Origin: Lichenostomus cassidix
Lineage: Eukaryota; Chordata; Aves; Passeriformes; Meliphagidae
Length of the DNA: 64,000 nucleotides
Reading direction: 5' to 3'
NCBI GenBank assembly: GCA_008360975.2
Contig: CM039185.1
Coordinates: 124,001 to 188,000 of the forward strand
Position numbers and translations under genes: made by a program
In this document: positions 59,235 through 64,000 of the stretch, one piece after another
Layout: each line of letters begins with the position of its first letter
How positions within the stretch are numbered: position 1 is the first letter of the stretch
Notes under the pieces: generated by a model
The model's input: only the letters and a program-made list of their open reading frames with translations
Told to the model about the DNA's origin: nothing
Database searches by the model: none

Positions 59235-61534
59235 CAGTTTGCTCAGAAGAAGCTATTTTGATAGTACCTACAAAATGTGGGGTGTGGTGCCTTTTGACAA
59301 ACAGGAGTGCATGGCCTCAAGGAGAGGTGTCCCAGGTGGGGACAGTAGAATGCAATGCAGTGAGAAGTAACCTGGGCCAAATGGCCAGGTGGGAAGCGGG
59401 GAGAGAAGGAGATTTGGGGGAGACATTTTGGGGAGGGAGTATCCAGACATGTCATCAGGATGCTTTGGATGACATGCCGGGCAAGCGGTCCCTTTGTATC
59501 CGCCTTTCAGCTGTGGGAAGGAGGTGGCAGAGTGAGTCAAGGCGGTGCCTGCAGTGCTGGGCGGCACACGGGGGCTGCCAGAAATCCCCCTGCAGCCAGT
59601 TTCTGGTGCCAGCCCCTCCTTGGTGGGGATTTGGTGGCTGTGCTTCTCCAGGGAGAGGGGAGAGCTCTGAAAACACAGTATGGGAATGCAGTTGAGGAGC
59701 AGAGGGTATCACTGTGCTCTGGTGTTGGGTGCTGAGGGCATTAAGGAAGGGGGATGGGGCAGTGTGCTAGGTCTGATGGCAGCTGTGGGGTTGCTTGGGG
59801 CTGGGGCAGTCTCCCCTCCTGCTGGCTCTGGGTTGCCTGTTGTGCCAAGCCTGGTGCACTGGCATGAGGTGGGGCAGAGGATGCCTGCCCACTGGTATGG
59901 AAATTGCATGCTCCTAACCTGGCATTGTGGGGTTTTCCCACTTGGCAGAAGAGATTTCTGGCGCATGGGGCATTGAGGGGGCTGAGTCACCCTGGCTGCT
60001 CAAGGAACATGTCTCAGTTTCCCCTTCTTTGAAGCAGGCTGACACCAAGTCTGCTCTCTCCACGTTCACTGCCAGGTAGGTGTAGAGGGCTATGCTGTGT
60101 GCAAGGTGTTGGGAGTGATGCATGGTGGGCAGTGGGCAGGGTTATAAGGATGCATAGTTATGTGTGCAAACCCTCAGCACCCTTCCAGAAGGGCAGCAGT
60201 TAGCCACTGGAGTTTGTCATGCAGCACTTGCCATGCTATGGGGCACAGGGACCAGGAAATCTGAGAGGAAGGGGCAGATGGCTGGGCTATGCCCGTGTCC
60301 TTCAGCAGCAGCACAGGAACATGAGCCCCAGCCCAGGTGCCAAAGGCCCCCCATACCACCAGCAGGTCTGGCCTTGCTGCTGACAGGCTGCATGTGGGGA
60401 AAGGCTGTCTCTCTGCCTGCCGTGGCCACTGCCCACATCCTGCCTGGCATCACTAATTGGCCATGCAGGAGGTGATGCTGTGCAGTGTGCCAGGGGAGGC
60501 AGGCAGTGTGATGGATGGGCAGGCGGAAATGATATGTCTGGGTTAACAGTCCATGGAGCTGGGGGAGAGAGTGAGAGCTGGCATGGCTGGAGCTGGAGGG
60601 GCCTGAGAGTGAGCTGTGTATGCCTCCCCTGCCACCTCAGTGTTTTTGGTGTTGCGGTTCTGTGTTTTTCCTGAGGATGACTTTGCTCTGGTCTGGAGCT
60701 TGCCCACCTGGCTCATTGTTGGATGGACTCCTTCCTTACCCACGGGCATGAAGATTTTGGGATGAGGTTGCTGCTGCCACCCAGGTTGGGCTGTCCCTAG
60801 CTCACAGCACTGCCATGGCACATGTGCTGCCTGTTGTTCCAGCCACAGCTACAGTGTGTGTGCCATGGCAGGCACCTTCCTGAGCGATCTTGACTCCCCT
60901 GTCACCCATGTGGGGCTGCGGTGGTGGGAGAGAACCATTGCCTGCACCCCAGGGGCAGGTACCTAATGAGCACAGTCAATAAGGGAGAGTTCAGTGCCAG
61001 GGTGGCAGCTCCTGAGACAACCAGTGGTGGGGGATGGGGCACAGTGGCCTATTTTTGGTCACATGTGGTGGGTGGGGTACTGGAAAAGGTCTATAGGAGC
61101 CTGCCATGTTGGTGGGCAGGGAAGGGTCAGGACTCCCACCCCACTGCCCATCCACACTGACTGAGGAGACCCTGGTCTCTGGTGATGGAAGTGGGCAGCT
61201 TCTCCCAAGCCAGGCTGTTGGCCAGCCCCTGGGACAGGAGCAGATGAGAACCATTTTGGGATCTGCTGAATCCTTCTAATTGCTGCTCCCCAGTCCCAGT
61301 ACTTCTGTGCTCTGCCCCCATCCCCTCCTCAAGCATCCACATCAATCACGTCCCCCCAAACCACACTCCCAGCTTGGCTTTCTCCAGGCTGGAGCTGTGG
61401 ACACCCTGCAGGGTGCTTTGTGCTGGCATTGGCATGGAGGCAGTGAGGTCACTGTGCTCAGTGACATAAACAGCTGCCAGGTGCAGGTGCCCCACTGGAC
61501 TGAAAGGCTCCAGCATGGATGGGGTCTTGCTGAT

Positions 61535-61592
61535 GCTCCTCGTTCTCCTCCTTCTCCTCGTTCTCCTCGTTCTCCTCCTTCTCCTCCCTCCA
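61535..61592 (+). repeat. Polypyrimidine 9-bp tandem repeat (CTCCTCGTT/CTCCTCCTT)
   Basis: About six units of CTCCT(C/T)(G/C)TT on the plus strand, an almost pure CT tract of ~58 nt. Could adopt a triplex (H-DNA) form; that is inference. Confidence 0.8.
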
Positions 61593-62450
61593 GCTGGGAG
61601 CTGCCAGTTGCCTGTAACAAGTTTTAGGCATTCAAGGGCACAGTGGGAGTGGGATGTGATGCTCTTTCCCAGCACTGGTCCCCTTTGGGTTGGGTGTGGA
61701 GAGAAGGCGTGAAATGGAGGGAGGGAGCGCTGGTTCTGGAGTGCGCCGACATATTTGAATTGCTGGGGGTGGTGGGGTACATCCTGCCCGTTTGGCTGGG
61801 GCGTTCATTTCCCGGCGCTGCTTCGGCACAGGCTCTACCAGCAGCTGAGTGGAGGCGGAGAGTGATCCAGCAGCGCTGTTTGGTTCAGTGAGTGACAGGT
61901 CCTGGGGTGATTACACCAGAGCTGGGAGGTAGAGGCATCAAGGGGGGCACAGCAGGGTGCATGCAACCATTGTTGCCCCTGGCGTGGGCACAATGTGCAT
62001 GGCCATGGTGGGCAGGGGCCACCATGGCTTGTCTGCTGTTTGGAAAGGGGGATCATGTTCCTGAATTCCTGATCTTGAGATACATCACAGCTGCTTGGTG
62101 GGGCTGAGGTCAGAATCCTCCAATGGGCCTCGGGGAGGTCAGTGGGGTTGTTGGTACCCTGGGGAACGAGGGCTCTTTGTCCTTGCTGCAGGCATTGAGC
62201 ATCTTGCAGGCTCAGAGTGCCCCAGTAATGGCGGGGCAAGCTGTACCCTGTGCATGTTGGGGTGTCAGGCAGCTGTAGGGAGCCTGATGAGGCAGTGCTG
62301 TAGAGCCAGGCTGTGGGGAAGGCTGCCCACTGAGGGCTAAATCCTGGTCAAAAGACAAAGCAAGCAAAGTAGAGGTGCTGGGGCCAGGTCTGGAAACCTT
62401 CCTCCTGCAGCAGGAGGCTGGACTATGACTCCTGGGCAGTGCATCCTCCA

Positions 62451-62680
62451 GACATGACACTGGAGGGACACTGGAGCATCTCTCATACAGAGAGAGCCTG
62501 GGAGAGCTGGGGCTGTTCAACCTGCAGGAGAGTCTGTAACCAAGGGGTCCCTAAATTTTGAAAGGGATGGTGCAGAAAAGAGGGAACCAGGCTCTTCTCA
62601 ATAATGTCTCTCAATGGACAGAGATGAAGCAATAGGAAATTGCACCTCAACAAAATAAAACACTGTGTGAAGCCAGGGAG
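62451..62680 (+). mobile_element. CR1 LINE fragment
   Basis: CTGGAGCATCTCTCATACAG, GAGAGCCTGGGAGAGCTGGG, GGCTGTTCAACCTGCAGGAG, AACCAGGCTCTTCTCAATAA and a GAAATTGCACCTCAAC tail follow the order of the avian CR1 ORF2/3' region in plus orientation. Diverged and truncated on both sides. Confidence 0.8.
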
Positions 62681-64000
62681 GCTGGGCTTGCTCTCATTAA
62701 TCAGGGTTCAACAAGCTGGTGCCTGGGGTGTGAAGATAGTCCCACTGTCACTAGCAGGATGTTTGTGAGGTTTCTCAAGCACTCTGCCCTCTCCCCACTT
62801 ACTTTTTCCATTATGCAAATGTCGCTCTTGCCCATCAACTCTTGCCCACCCCTTCTGGGCAGAGTGGGAGGGCTGTGCCCACTGGCATTGGGGCACAAGG
62901 GGCAGGGGGTAAACCAGCACAGGTTGGGCTGGTGTGGGATGCCTGCCAGCAGGATGCCTGGGGACCAATGTGGCTGTAGATAGGGAAGCATGACCTCATT
63001 TCTAAAAAGCAGCTGCTGGAGGATGAGATGTAGGGGGGATTGCCTTTTTTCTGGGGGGTCCTTTCCTCATTCCTCTCCTCCTGTTAATTCTCTGTCTCCT
63101 TTCAATGGCCTTGTGAACACCATGTGATGGCTTGGTCAGGACTGGTGCTGGAATCTCCTTTCAAGCATCCACCCAGCACGGGGAAGGGCTGTTGTGGTCC
63201 TGAAATGGCAGAAAGCTCCATCCTCAGGGAGCAGCTGAGCCTGTGGGGCCATAGAACCCATCGGGCACCGAGCCCCCTGACTACCCAGTTCCGGAAGAGC
63301 TCTGCTGTGTTGCAAAGCCTGATAAGGTTTCCAACTGACTCCAGTGCATGGGGTGCCCAGCAGCTGTGTAGGCACTGCAGTTGGGCAGTTTCAGGGCTGC
63401 CAGCTCTTCCCTGCTGTCTTGGTGCCTACTGGCTCAGCTGGGGAATGAGCTCTGATGCAACTGGATCCTGGCTTGTGCCTGGTGGGCTACTGCATTTGGA
63501 GCAAGAGGGTGGCTGCCTGGAACGATGCTGGTGCAATGCAGGTTGGTCTGTTGACAGGTGATCCTCTTTCCCTTCTCCTCCTACTGGGTGAGGCATCATG
63601 TGGTCACAGGGATAAGTATATCCCTTCAGGAGTGATGTAGGGTGACCAGCTGTGTGGGCAGTGTGGTTCTCAACAGCCGTACATGCCAACATTCCTGAGT
63701 AACAACCTTCCTGGCTCTTCTCCAGCCACTGCTTCGCTGTCCAAGCTCATCCCAGCAGGAAAACCCTCCTGCGCCAGCTGTGGTCAGACCTGGTTGCACA
63801 ACGGGCTCTTCCCAGGAATGGCGATGGCAGAGCTGGGAGAGTGGGGGGAACAGAGGAAAGCAGCATCCCGGGGCACTGCCTTAGGGCTGAGCATAGGGCT
63901 GGAGGAAGGGCTGGTGTTTCGGGTTGTAGCCTGACCTGGAAGAATCCCTGCTGGAGGGGGTTGAGCTCCCCGGGGCTGCGCTTAAAGTCCCCTGCTTGTG

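Larger units (their letters stand above)
58560..64000 (+). other. First coding intron of the DGK gene (no further exon seen)
   Basis: 5.4 kb scanned for PH-domain sequence (expected RRYFKLRGRTLYYA-like); none is found. It contains the repeats listed separately. Open frames here lack known motifs. Confidence 0.55.

Overview
This is eukaryotic DNA, most likely from a songbird. The protein-coding exons are clear vertebrate orthologues. The interspersed repeats are CR1 LINE fragments and passerine-type endogenous retroviral LTRs. Introns are very short compared with mammalian orthologues. I joined exons by eye from splice consensus, phase continuity and recalled human protein sequence; no alignment was run.

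Layout. (1) 1-10,250, minus strand: HDAC8, exons 1-8; the last exons lie left of position 1. A CR1-independent, 5'-truncated LTR sits in its third intron. (2) 10,600-30,720, minus strand: complete PHKA1, the alpha regulatory subunit of phosphorylase kinase. It has 32 exons and about 1,220 residues in 18 kb, ends in a farnesylation box, and starts in a CpG island. (3) 30,720-35,890: gene-free. It holds a degenerate GT/CA-rich tandem array split by a ~1.05 kb solo LTR, then a 263-bp solo LTR with a 6-bp target duplication. (4) 35,890-38,345, minus strand: BMP15, with an in-frame stop, two frame shifts and no visible furin site, so probably a pseudogene. (5) 38,346-41,270: gene-free, ending in a degenerate GAGCTGA/GCCGTGCCA array. 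(6) 41,270-53,430, plus strand: complete SHROOM4, 10 coding exons and about 1,397 residues (PDZ domain at the start, ASD2 at the end). (7) 53,430-57,100: gene-free, with an orphan CpG-rich block, two more GT-rich arrays, a second inverted copy of the 6-bp-TSD LTR and a CR1 fragment. (8) 57,100-64,000, plus strand: the 5' end of a type II diacylglycerol kinase gene, DGKK by synteny, with one coding exon followed by intron.

Gene order joins two blocks that are apart on the human X: HDAC8-PHKA1 (Xq13) and BMP15-SHROOM4-DGKK (Xp11.22). Each block keeps its internal order and relative orientation. Avian chromosome 4p/4A is the expected location (inference). The genes do not form one pathway; they cover chromatin deacetylation, glycogen breakdown control, oocyte TGF-beta signalling, actin/myosin cell-shape control and lipid second-messenger metabolism.

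Main points of interest: the decayed BMP15; two GC-AG introns kept by reading frame (HDAC8 intron 6, SHROOM4 intron 6); an open, in-frame 201-nt SHROOM4 intron; a 177-nt PHKA1 cassette exon; an inverted pair of solo LTRs around BMP15-SHROOM4; and GT-rich arrays next to CpG islands.
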